The notes under the pieces: generated by a model
Told to the model about the DNA's origin: nothing
What the model saw: only the letters and a program-made list of their open reading frames with translations
The model's database searches: none
Shown: positions 8,172 through 14,812 of the stretch, piece after piece
Layout: each line of letters starts with the position of its first letter
How positions within the stretch are numbered: the first letter of the stretch is position 1
Translations under genes and position numbers: made by a program
DNA from: Sphaerisporangium rufum
GTDB taxonomy: Bacteria; Actinomycetota; Actinomycetes; Streptosporangiales; Streptosporangiaceae
DNA length: 38,165 nt
NCBI RefSeq assembly: GCF_016863395.1
Contig: NZ_BOOU01000045.1
Coordinates: 1 to 38,165 of the forward strand
Direction of reading: 5' to 3'

Positions 8172-9718
8172 CGGACGGCCGGATCGAGACCGGGGCGGGC
8201 CCTGGGACGGCGGGCGAGATGGGGCACTGGATCGCGGGCGGACCGGTCGCGGGCCGGTCGGGGCGCCGGGCCGAGGTCTTCGACCCGGCGACCGGCCGGG
8301 TCGCCGGGCACGTCGCGCTGGCCTCGGCCGCCGAGGTCGACGCGGCGGTGGCGGCGGCGGCCGCCGCCTTCCCGGCCTGGCGGGACGCGTCGCTGGTGAA
8401 GCGGGCGCAGGTGCTCTTCCGGTTCCGCGAGCTGGTGGACGCCCACCGCGACGAGCTGGCCGCGCTGATCACCGCACAGCACGGCAAGGTGCGCGCCGAC
8501 GCTCTCGGCGAGGTGGCGCGCGGGCTCGAGGTGGTCGAGTTCGCCTGCGGCATTCCGCACCTGTTGAAGGGCGGGTACTCCGAGAACGTCTCGACCGGGG
8601 TGGACTCCTTCTCCATCCGGCAGCCGCTCGGTGTCGTGGCCGGGGTGACGCCGTTCAACTTCCCGGTCATGGTGCCGATGTGGATGTTCCCTGTCGCCAT
8701 CGCCTGCGGCAACACCTTCGTGCTGAAGCCGTCGGAGCGGGATCCGGCCGCCTCGCTGCTGCTGGCGTCGCTGTGGCGGCGGGCCGGCCTGCCCGACGGC
8801 GTCTTCAACGTCGTCCAGGGCGACCGGGTCGCGGTCGACCGGCTCCTGGAGCATCCGCAGGTGCGTGCGGTGTCGTTCGTCGGTTCCACGCCGATCGCCC
8901 GGCACGTCTACCAGACCGGCACCCGGCACGGTAAGCGGGTGCAGGCGCTCGGCGGCGCCAAGAACCACATGTTGGTACTCCCGGACGCGGATCTGGACCT
9001 GGTCGCCGACGCGGCGGTGAACGCCGGTTTCGGCTCGGCCGGCGAGCGGTGCATGGCGATCTCGGTGGTGATAGCGGTCGACCCGGCCGGCGACGAGCTG
9101 GTGCACAAGATCGTGCAGCGGGTGGCCGGCCTGGTGGTCGGGCCAGGCGACGACCCGGAGGCCCAGATGGGCCCGCTGGTGACCGGGGCGCACCGCGACC
9201 GGGTGGCCGGCTATCTGGACGCCGCGCTGGCGGAGGGGGCCAAGCTGGTGGTGGACGGGCGGGAGACGCCGATCCGGGGTGGTACGACCGCCGCGGCGAC
9301 CCCCGGCTTCTGGCTCGGCCCCACCGTGCTCGACCACGTGCGTCCGGGGACGGCCGTGCACCGCGACGAGATCTTCGGCCCGGTGCTGTCGGTGGTGCGG
9401 GTCCCCTCGTACGAGGAGGGCCTGGCGATCATCAACGGGACCGAGTACGGCAACGGCGCCGCCATCTTCACCGGCGACGGCCGGGCCGCCCGCCGGTTCC
9501 ACGCCGAGGTGGAGGTCGGCATGGTCGGGGTCAACGTCCCGATCCCGGTGCCGATGGCGTTCTACTCCTTCGGGGGATGGAAGGCGTCTCTCTTCGGCGA
9601 CACCCATGTCCACGGACCGGACGGCGTGCACTTCTACACGCGCGGAAAGGTGGTCACCTCCCGGTGGCCGGACCAGGGCCATGGCGGGGTGAACCTCGGC
9701 TTTCCGACGAATGGTTAG
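8168..9718 (+). CDS. mmsA: CoA-acylating methylmalonate-semialdehyde dehydrogenase, 516 aa
   Basis: This enzyme oxidises methylmalonate semialdehyde or malonate semialdehyde with NAD+ and CoA, releasing CO2 and propionyl-CoA or acetyl-CoA. The aldehyde-dehydrogenase fold shows GVTPFNFPVMVPMW (159-172), FVGSTPIA and catalytic Cys295 in GERCMA. The segment LGGAKNH carries Asn where hydrolytic aldehyde dehydrogenases have Glu, as expected for the CoA-acylating subfamily. The C-terminal signature SFGGWKASLFGD followed by HGPDGVHFYTRGKVVTSRW is diagnostic of MmsA/IolA. The GTG start overlaps the stop of the aminotransferase gene (GTGA), so translation is probably coupled. The first 17 residues are poorly conserved, and an internal start at MGHWIAGG is possible. 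Confidence 0.95.
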   Translation: MTDGRIETGAGPGTAGEMGHWIAGGPVAGRSGRRAEVFDPATGRVAGHVALASAAEVDAAVAAAAAAFPAWRDASLVKRAQVLFRFRELVDAHRDELAALITAQHGKVRADALGEVARGLEVVEFACGIPHLLKGGYSENVSTGVDSFSIRQPLGVVAGVTPFNFPVMVPMWMFPVAIACGNTFVLKPSERDPAASLLLASLWRRAGLPDGVFNVVQGDRVAVDRLLEHPQVRAVSFVGSTPIARHVYQTGTRHGKRVQALGGAKNHMLVLPDADLDLVADAAVNAGFGSAGERCMAISVVIAVDPAGDELVHKIVQRVAGLVVGPGDDPEAQMGPLVTGAHRDRVAGYLDAALAEGAKLVVDGRETPIRGGTTAAATPGFWLGPTVLDHVRPGTAVHRDEIFGPVLSVVRVPSYEEGLAIINGTEYGNGAAIFTGDGRAARRFHAEVEVGMVGVNVPIPVPMAFYSFGGWKASLFGDTHVHGPDGVHFYTRGKVVTSRWPDQGHGGVNLGFPTNG

Positions 9719-10024
9719 CCGGCCGCGGGAGTGCGCCGCATCGACGGCTGACCGACGGGTCGAATTTCGAATATCGGGTCATCTCCCGATCCGGCGATTT
9801 TCGTCGGCTTAGTGGGCTGATCCGGGGACGCGGTGCCCAATAAGGTGATGCGACCGTTTTCTCGGTAAAAACGAAGAGGCGGGCAAAGCGGGGAGCCGGG
9901 ACAGGCAGGCGTACCGACGGACCTCGAAAAGAATCGCCGTAGAAATCATCGGCATGTCAAAGGATGCTCGGCGCCGGTGGTATTCCCGAACGCGGCGGAG
10001 CAAGAATGAGGAGTGGCTACTTTT
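9719..10024 (+). other. 306-bp intergenic region between mmsA and the collagen gene
   Basis: This stretch is visibly richer in A and T than its surroundings. It starts with two adjacent hairpins (9773-9807, listed separately), then has an A/T-rich hairpin CGTTTT / AAAACG (9855-9873). I see no gene and no convincing housekeeping promoter; TAGAAA (9940-9945) is a possible -10 box. GGGCAAAGC near 9885 vaguely recalls a c-di-GMP riboswitch, but the rest of that motif is absent. Confidence 0.5.
9773..9807 (+). terminator. Tandem hairpins after mmsA
   Basis: ATCGGG / CCCGAT (9773-9790, 6-nt loop) is followed directly by CCGGCGA / TCGTCGG (9791-9807, TTT loop, one G-T pair). They probably end the aminotransferase-mmsA transcript. 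Confidence 0.5.
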
Positions 10025-11500
10025 ATGAAACGGACCCTGGCGGGCGGGGTACTCGCCGGGGCCGTTCTCCTTTACTCACCTGCTCCGGCAGGCGCCGAGG
10101 CGCGCGTTCCGGAACCATCCGGAAAAGCGGTGACGAATGGTGCGCTGAGCGCGGCTGCCAAGGCGACCCGTGCCGGAAAGCGGTCTCTCGCCCTGCCGGC
10201 CGATTGCGTCATAGTCGCGTGCCCGCCGGTGGCGGCCGTCGGCCTGGTCGTCCCCACCGTCACCGTGGTGCGCCCGGTCGCGGTGGTGCGCCCGGTCGCG
10301 GTGACGTCCTCGGTGGCGCCGGGCGTCATCCCGTTGTGCGCCTATCTGAACCTGCCCCAGTCTCTCTGCAAGGTGCCGCCGGGTCCGGCGGGTCCGCCCG
10401 GGCCGCAGGGCCCGCCCGGACCCGCCGGTCCGATGGGCCCCATGGGCCCGATGGGTCTGCCTGGAGCGACCGGCGCGCCCGGTCCGATGGGCCCGGTGGG
10501 CCCGCCCGGTGAGACCGGCGCGCCCGGTCCGATGGGCCCGATGGGCCCGATGGGTCCGGCAGGCGTGCCCGGCGAGTCCGGCGCGCCCGGTCCGATGGGC
10601 CCGATGGGTCCGGCCGGTCCGCCCGGGCCGGAGGGGTCGGTCGGCCCGGCGGGTGGCCCGGCCGGACCGCCTGGACCGCCTGGACCGATGGGTCCGATGG
10701 GTCCGATGGGCCCGGCCGGACCGGCGGGGGAGAACGGTGCTCCCGGTCCGGAGGGCCCGCCCGGGCCGGCTGGTCCCCCTGGCGCGACGGGTGCCATCGG
10801 TCCGGTGGGGCTTCCCGGTCCCGCCGGTCCTCCCGGGCCGCAGGGACCTCCCGGAGACACCGGCGCCCCTGGTGCCACCGGCCCTGGCGGTCCGCCTGGA
10901 CCGCAGGGTCCGCCTGGAGAGATGGGTGCGCCTGGTGTGCCGGGTGCGATGGGTGCGATGGGTCCGATGGGTCCTCCTGGACCGCAGGGTCCGCCCGGAG
11001 AGCCGGGTGCGCCTGGAGCGCCTGGAGAGCCGGGTGCCCCTGGTCTGCCCGGCGCGACAGGTCCGGTGGGCCCGCCCGGCCCGCAGGGTCCCCCCGGAGA
11101 GCCGGGTGGCACCGGTCCGGTCGGGTATCCCGGACCCCAGGGCCCGCCTGGAGAGCCGGGTGCGCCGGGAATGCCGGGTGCCACCGGACCGCAGGGACCT
11201 CCTGGGCCGCAGGGTCCGCCCGGAGAGCCGGGTGCGCCTGGAGCGCCTGGAGAGCCGGGTGCCACCGGTCCGGCCGGCCCGCCCGGGCCGCAGGGCCCGC
11301 CCGGGGCGCAGGGTGCTCCCGGCCCGGCGGGCATGCCCACCGGTTGCGTGACCACCACCACCTGCCCGACCGGCACGGCGGTGCCGGGCACGGCCACGAC
11401 CGTCGTGCCCACCGCCACCGTGGTGCCGGCCACCACGGTGTACCCGGTGTGCCAGTCCAGCGTCGTGGTGACGGCGGTGGGCACGGGCTACTCCTGCTGA
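10025..11500 (+). CDS. Secreted collagen-like Gly-X-Y repeat protein with cysteine caps, 491 aa
   Basis: A signal peptide ([26 protein letters not shown]) is followed by an N-terminal region with valine-proline repeats ([13 protein letters not shown]) and four cysteines ([22 protein letters not shown]). Then about 106 Gly-X-Y triplets run from about 10382 to 11335, dominated by GPM, GPP, GPQ and GEP with very few basic residues. The C-terminal domain again has four cysteines ([17 protein letters not shown], final GYSC). One extra Gly ([10 protein letters not shown], near 10650) breaks the register once. Bacterial collagens form triple helices without hydroxyproline; I infer that the cysteine caps trimerise or cross-link chains. 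The ATG at 10025 has GAGGAG 11 bases upstream; the GTG at 10013 lacks a site. No cell-wall anchor is visible. Confidence 0.9.
   Translation: MKRTLAGGVLAGAVLLYSPAPAGAEARVPEPSGKAVTNGALSAAAKATRAGKRSLALPADCVIVACPPVAAVGLVVPTVTVVRPVAVVRPVAVTSSVAPGVIPLCAYLNLPQSLCKVPPGPAGPPGPQGPPGPAGPMGPMGPMGLPGATGAPGPMGPVGPPGETGAPGPMGPMGPMGPAGVPGESGAPGPMGPMGPAGPPGPEGSVGPAGGPAGPPGPPGPMGPMGPMGPAGPAGENGAPGPEGPPGPAGPPGATGAIGPVGLPGPAGPPGPQGPPGDTGAPGATGPGGPPGPQGPPGEMGAPGVPGAMGAMGPMGPPGPQGPPGEPGAPGAPGEPGAPGLPGATGPVGPPGPQGPPGEPGGTGPVGYPGPQGPPGEPGAPGMPGATGPQGPPGPQGPPGEPGAPGAPGEPGATGPAGPPGPQGPPGAQGAPGPAGMPTGCVTTTTCPTGTAVPGTATTVVPTATVVPATTVYPVCQSSVVVTAVGTGYSC
10982..11038 (+). repeat. 57-bp exact direct repeat in the collagen gene, copy 1
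   Basis: Bases 10982-11038 recur exactly at 11207-11263. The offset of 225 bp equals 25 Gly-X-Y triplets, so gain or loss by recombination would keep frame and register. Confidence 0.85.
11207..11263 (+). repeat. 57-bp exact direct repeat in the collagen gene, copy 2
   Basis: Second copy of the 57-bp unit at 10982-11038, encoding [19 protein letters not shown]. It marks a likely site of length variation between strains. Confidence 0.85.
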
Positions 11501-11531
11501 TCGGTCGCTGAGACCGGTCCGATCCGATGGG

Positions 11532-11565
11532 CGAGGGGTGCGCGCCGTCCGGTGCGCACCCCTCG
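11532..11565 (+). terminator. Strong hairpin after the collagen gene
   Basis: Perfect 12-bp arms CGAGGGGTGCGC (11532-11543) and GCGCACCCCTCG (11554-11565) with a 10-nt loop, 31 bases past the stop. It insulates the collagen gene from the lipoprotein gene. Confidence 0.8.
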
Positions 11566-11647
11566 GTCATGGCCGGGGGCGGATGCCCGCCTGCCCGGCC
11601 GCCAGCCGCTAGGCTCCGGGAGAGGCGGCGAGTGTCAGGGGGCTGGT

Positions 11648-12937
11648 GTGTTCGATCGATGGCGGTCCCGGGCCGGCCTCGCCGCTCCGCTCGCCGTCGC
11701 CGTCGTGGCGCTCGCCGCGTGCGGGGCCGGCGCGCCCGCCGCCGGCACCTCCACCGCCGCGGCGCCGAGCACGTCCCCGGCGCCGAGCACGACCGCGCCG
11801 CCGGGTCCGGCCGTGTCGACTCCGGCGACGCCTGCCCCGTCCGGTACGCCCGCGCGGTCCCCGGCGCCGACCGGCCTCGGCCGCGGCGAGGGCACCGTCA
11901 CGGTGCTGACGTACCGCGGCTACGCCGAGTACGGCGGCAATGACCCCGCCGTCAATTGGATCACCGCATTCGAGCGCAAGACGGGCTGCCGGGTCAGCCT
12001 GCGGGTGCCGCAGGGTGGCGACGATCTGGACGATCTGCTGGACCGGGTGCCGTTCGACGTGGCGGGGGTGCCACCGGAGGTCGGCGGCCGGCTGATCGAG
12101 CGGGGCGAGGCCGCCCCGATCAACACCGGGCTCGTGCCGCACTATCAGGACATCACCGAGCGTCTCCGGGGCCATCCGTCGCTGCGCGCCGGCGGCCGGG
12201 TCTACGGCGTGCCGTTCCTGTGGGGCACCTATCTCACCTTGTACGAGGGGAAGGGCGCCCGCCCGGCCACGCCGGCGGGCCTCTACTCCGCCGAAGGTCC
12301 GGTGCTGTTGCGCGATTCGCCGCTGTCGATCGCGGACGCCGCGCTCGCACTGCGGCGGCGCAGCCCGGAACTCGGCATCACCGACCCGTTCGCGTTGACG
12401 CCGCGCCAACTCGACGCCGCGACCGCGTTGCTGTCGGCGCGGCACGGGGAGCGGGTGTACTGGCGGGAGCCGGTCGAGGCGCTGCGAGCCTTGGCCGGCG
12501 GGTCGGTCCGGGCCGGTCGCGTGCTGCCTTACCACCTGGACGCGCTGCGCCGGGCCGGCCGGCCGGTCAAGGACCTGCCGGCCGCGCCCGCCACCGGCTG
12601 GATCGACTCCTGGATGATCTCCACGCGGGCGGCGGCGCCGAACTGTGCCTACCGCTGGATCGACTGGGCGAGCACCGCCCGGGTGCAGCAGCAGGCGGCG
12701 GTGTGGAACGGGCTGGCCCCGGCGAATCCGGACGCCTGCGACCGGCGGGTGCCGAGTGACGAGCCGGCGGCCGCGCTCGGGCTGACCGCGCGATCCGGGC
12801 GGATGTGCGCGGCCTACCGCGTCGGTGACACCTCATGGCTGAAGAAGGTGGCCTTCGCGGTGCGACCGGGGAGCGGCTGCGCGGGCTGCGCCGGTTACGC
12901 CGAGTGGGCCGAGCGGTGGCGGCGCCTGGTGCCCTGA
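11648..12937 (+). CDS. Orphan substrate-binding lipoprotein, polyamine (PotD)-like, 429 aa
   Basis: The signal peptide ends in the lipobox LAAC, with lipidation at Cys25. An Ala/Pro/Ser/Thr-rich linker of about 70 residues follows (to about residue 80). The mature fold begins TVTVLTYRGYAEYGGND, recalling PotD/SBP_bac_8 proteins (the segments GVPFLWGTYLTLY and NPDACDRRVPSDE fit a periplasmic-binding fold). At least six further cysteines occur in the C-terminal half, including GSGCAGCAGYAEW. No permease or ATPase gene is nearby, so it either serves a transporter encoded elsewhere or acts as a sensor. The GTG at 11648 has AGGGGG about 5 bases upstream. The family assignment is moderate; polyamine as ligand is inferred from fold and from the neighbouring catabolic genes. 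Confidence 0.8.
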   Translation: MFDRWRSRAGLAAPLAVAVVALAACGAGAPAAGTSTAAAPSTSPAPSTTAPPGPAVSTPATPAPSGTPARSPAPTGLGRGEGTVTVLTYRGYAEYGGNDPAVNWITAFERKTGCRVSLRVPQGGDDLDDLLDRVPFDVAGVPPEVGGRLIERGEAAPINTGLVPHYQDITERLRGHPSLRAGGRVYGVPFLWGTYLTLYEGKGARPATPAGLYSAEGPVLLRDSPLSIADAALALRRRSPELGITDPFALTPRQLDAATALLSARHGERVYWREPVEALRALAGGSVRAGRVLPYHLDALRRAGRPVKDLPAAPATGWIDSWMISTRAAAPNCAYRWIDWASTARVQQQAAVWNGLAPANPDACDRRVPSDEPAAALGLTARSGRMCAAYRVGDTSWLKKVAFAVRPGSGCAGCAGYAEWAERWRRLVP

Positions 12938-13007
12938 CCGGTGCCCGCCGGACGCCGCCCCGCCGGGCACGAACCGGGGTACGAACCTGGGCGCGTCCCG
13001 CGGTGTG

Positions 13008-13025
13008 CCGGCCCGCGCGGGCCGG
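13008..13025 (+). terminator. 18-bp perfect palindrome downstream of the lipoprotein gene
   Basis: CCGGCCCGC followed directly by its reverse complement, 70 bases after the stop. It could fold with a tight loop and end the transcript, but the region is so GC-rich that chance is possible. Confidence 0.3.
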
Positions 13026-13111
13026 GCGGGTCGGCGCCGCGGTTCGACCGGCCCGGGATGCCGTGGGCCGCTGACTCCACAGGTCCGAGGCCGGGCCCGC
13101 CGCACCCTTCC

Positions 13112-13141
13112 ATTGAATGGTCGACCAGTCAGTTGTTACCT
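13112..13141 (+). promoter_or_regulatory. Promoter with embedded operator for the saccharopine-dehydrogenase-like gene
   Basis: TTGAAT (13113-13118), a 17-base spacer and TTACCT (13136-13141) lie six bases before the ATG at 13148, predicting a leaderless message. The spacer holds TGGTCGACCA (13118-13127), the core of a 22-bp imperfect palindrome (13112-13133, 9 of 11 pairs). Its size suits a TetR-type repressor blocking the promoter; the TetR gene at 17805-18449 is one candidate. Confidence 0.6.
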
Positions 13142-13147
13142 TGGGAC

Positions 13148-14377
13148 ATGCGCATCCTGCTCGTGGGGGCCGGCGGCGTCGGATCCGCCGTGGTCCCGAT
13201 CGCCGCTCGTCGCGACTTCTTCCAGCACATCGTCGTCGCCGACCACGACCGCGCCCGCGCCGAGGCGGTCGTCGCCCGCCAGGCCGGCGCCCCGGGTGGC
13301 GGGGCGCGGTTCAGCGCGATCGGCCTGGACGCCGCCGACCGCGGGGCGGTGGAGGCGGCGCTGCGGGAGCACCGGTGCGACGTATTGTTCAACGCGGTGG
13401 ATCCTCGGTTCGACATGTCGCTGTTTCGCGCCGCCCTCGGCGCCGGGGCGGATTACCTGGACATGGCGCTGTCGCTGTCGCGGCCGCATCCCGCCCGGCC
13501 CTACGAGCTGACCGGCGTCAAGCTCGGCGACGAGCAGTTCGCGATGTCGGCCGCCTGGGAGGCCGGCGGCCGGCTCGCGCTGGTGGGCATGGGCGTCGAG
13601 CCCGGCCTGGCCGACGTGTTCGCCCGGTACGCCGCCGACCACCTGTTCCAGAGCATCGACGAGATCGGCATCCGGGACGGCGCCGACCTGGTCGTCCCCG
13701 GACCGGACGGGGTGCCGGGCTTCGCGCCCACGTTCTCGATATGGACCACGATCGAGGAGTGCCTGAACCCGCCGGTGGTCTGGGAGAACGGCGGCTGGCA
13801 CACCACCGAGCCGTTCAGCGAACCGGAGATCTTCGACTTCCCCGGGGGCATCGGGCCGGTGGAGTGCGTGAACGTCGAGCACGAGGAGGTGCTGCTCATC
13901 CCGCGCTGGGTGAAGGCCGGCCGGGTGACGTTCAAGTACGGCCTCGGCCGGGACTTCATCGACGTGCTGCGCACGCTGCGCCGGCTCGGGCTGGACTCCA
14001 CCGAACCGGTGCGGGTGGCCGGGGTCGAGGTGTCGCCCCGGGACGTGGTGGCCGCGTCGCTGCCCGACCCGGCCACCCTCGGCGAGCGGATGCGCGGCCG
14101 GACGTGCGCGGGGACCTGGGTCAAGGGGACCGGCGCCGGCGGCCGGCCCCGCGAGGTGTACCTGTACCACGTGGTCGACAACGAGTGGTCGATGCGCGAG
14201 TACGGCTCGCAGGCGGTGGTGTGGCAGACCGCCGTGCATCCGGTGGTCGCGCTGGAGCTGCTCGCCCGCGGCACCTGGCGCGGCCGGGGGGTGCTCGGTC
14301 CCGAGGCGTTCGACCCGGTCCCGTTCCTGGATCTGCTGACGGAGTACGGGTCGCCCTGGGGCATGCGCGAGGGATGA
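13148..14377 (+). CDS. Saccharopine dehydrogenase-like oxidoreductase, 409 aa
   Basis: The N terminus MRILLVGAGGVGSAVVPIA is a Rossmann dinucleotide fold (GAGGVG, residues 7-12), followed by the strand end VVADHD, where the acidic residue suggests NAD(H) preference. The remainder matches the LYS9/saccharopine dehydrogenase family, with an NAV/DPRFDMSLFRAAL segment and a substrate domain (GMGVEPGLADVFARYAADH). Family members act on saccharopine, carboxynorspermidine or related imino-linked amino acids. Next to GABA-transaminase and polyamine-type genes, a role in lysine or polyamine degradation is plausible but inferred. The ATG at 13148 begins the fold exactly; the open frame reaching back to 12941 would add 69 non-conserved residues. 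The 3' end faces the small zinc-ribbon gene 18 bp away. Confidence 0.88.
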   Translation: MRILLVGAGGVGSAVVPIAARRDFFQHIVVADHDRARAEAVVARQAGAPGGGARFSAIGLDAADRGAVEAALREHRCDVLFNAVDPRFDMSLFRAALGAGADYLDMALSLSRPHPARPYELTGVKLGDEQFAMSAAWEAGGRLALVGMGVEPGLADVFARYAADHLFQSIDEIGIRDGADLVVPGPDGVPGFAPTFSIWTTIEECLNPPVVWENGGWHTTEPFSEPEIFDFPGGIGPVECVNVEHEEVLLIPRWVKAGRVTFKYGLGRDFIDVLRTLRRLGLDSTEPVRVAGVEVSPRDVVAASLPDPATLGERMRGRTCAGTWVKGTGAGGRPREVYLYHVVDNEWSMREYGSQAVVWQTAVHPVVALELLARGTWRGRGVLGPEAFDPVPFLDLLTEYGSPWGMREG

Positions 14378-14382
14378 GGCGG

Positions 14383-14394
14383 CTCCGCGCGGAG
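14383..14394. terminator. 12-bp palindrome between convergent stops
   Basis: CTCCGCGCGGAG fills most of the 18-bp gap between two converging genes. A short bidirectional terminator is possible; the size makes this weak. Confidence 0.3.
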
Positions 14395-14395
14395 G

Positions 14396-14644
14396 TCAGC
14401 GCAGCGAGGCGCGGCTGCGCGGCGAGCGGCGCCGTGACGCGGGCGGGGGCGGCAGCAGCGTCTCCGCGCAGTCCTCGCAGGCCATGACCGGGGCGGAGTT
14501 CGGCAGCCTGCCGACGCGCACCCGCGGGCGCGGCCACTTCTTGTGACAGACGGCGCACGCGTCACCGGCCCGCTGGGGTGCGGTGAGGTCGTCTGGGTCG
14601 AATGTCAGGGTCGGCCGTGCCGCTCCGGTCGGATCCCGGCTCAT
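14396..14644 (-). CDS. Small zinc-ribbon-like hypothetical protein, 82 aa
   Basis: Two Cys-x-x-Cys pairs (CAVCHKKWPRPRVRVGRLP and CEDC, about 20 residues apart) form a likely zinc-binding treble clef or ribbon. The C terminus is rich in Pro, Arg and Ser (PPPPASRRRSPRSRASLR) and strongly basic, so nucleic-acid binding is possible. The ATG at 14644 follows GGGAG, and TATAAC (14686-14681) is a good -10 box about 37 bases upstream. The frame is supported by this promoter, the ribosome binding site and the metal-binding motif. I recognise no characterised family, and the function is unknown. Confidence 0.75.
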   Translation of the reverse strand: MSRDPTGAARPTLTFDPDDLTAPQRAGDACAVCHKKWPRPRVRVGRLPNSAPVMACEDCAETLLPPPPASRRRSPRSRASLR

Positions 14645-14680
14645 TACGCTCCCGTTGATGGAATGTGCCGTACCCGAACC

Positions 14681-14686
14681 GTTATA
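14681..14686 (-). promoter_or_regulatory. Likely -10 box of the zinc-ribbon gene
   Basis: TATAAC on the minus strand would start transcription near 14674, leaving a 30-base leader with GGGAG at 14653-14649. A perfect TTGACA further upstream (14724-14719) is too far away (32 bases) to pair with it. Confidence 0.5.
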
Positions 14687-14766
14687 GCGCCATTACTCCG
14701 CGTGATCGACTAGCGCGATGTCAAGGCAGGGTTAAATCGCAGGCAACGCTTCCGCTGTTCAATGAC

Positions 14767-14799
14767 AAAAGGGGCACCTGACGGCAAGTCGGGTGCCCC
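14767..14799 (-). terminator. Intrinsic terminator of the GABA transaminase gene
   Basis: Read on the minus strand, GGGGCACC (14799-14792) pairs with GGTGCCCC (14778-14771), extended by an inner GAC/GTC pair around a 5-nt loop, and is followed by TTTT. It is the most canonical rho-independent terminator in the window, starting 13 bases after the stop. Confidence 0.9.
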
Positions 14800-14812
14800 T
14801 CGTCGGGTGCGA

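Noticed and set aside
9870-9925. A c-di-GMP-like riboswitch upstream of the collagen gene (GGGCAAAGC followed by GGGAC).
   Set aside because: The second conserved loop and the closing helix of the motif are absent, so only short fragments match.
10342-11484. A 380-residue reverse-strand reading frame that also looks like collagen (Gly-Pro rich triplets).
   Set aside because: GGN-CCN repeats read as Gly-Pro on both strands, so the antisense frame inherits the periodicity. It has no start signal, while the forward frame has a signal peptide, cysteine caps and a terminator.
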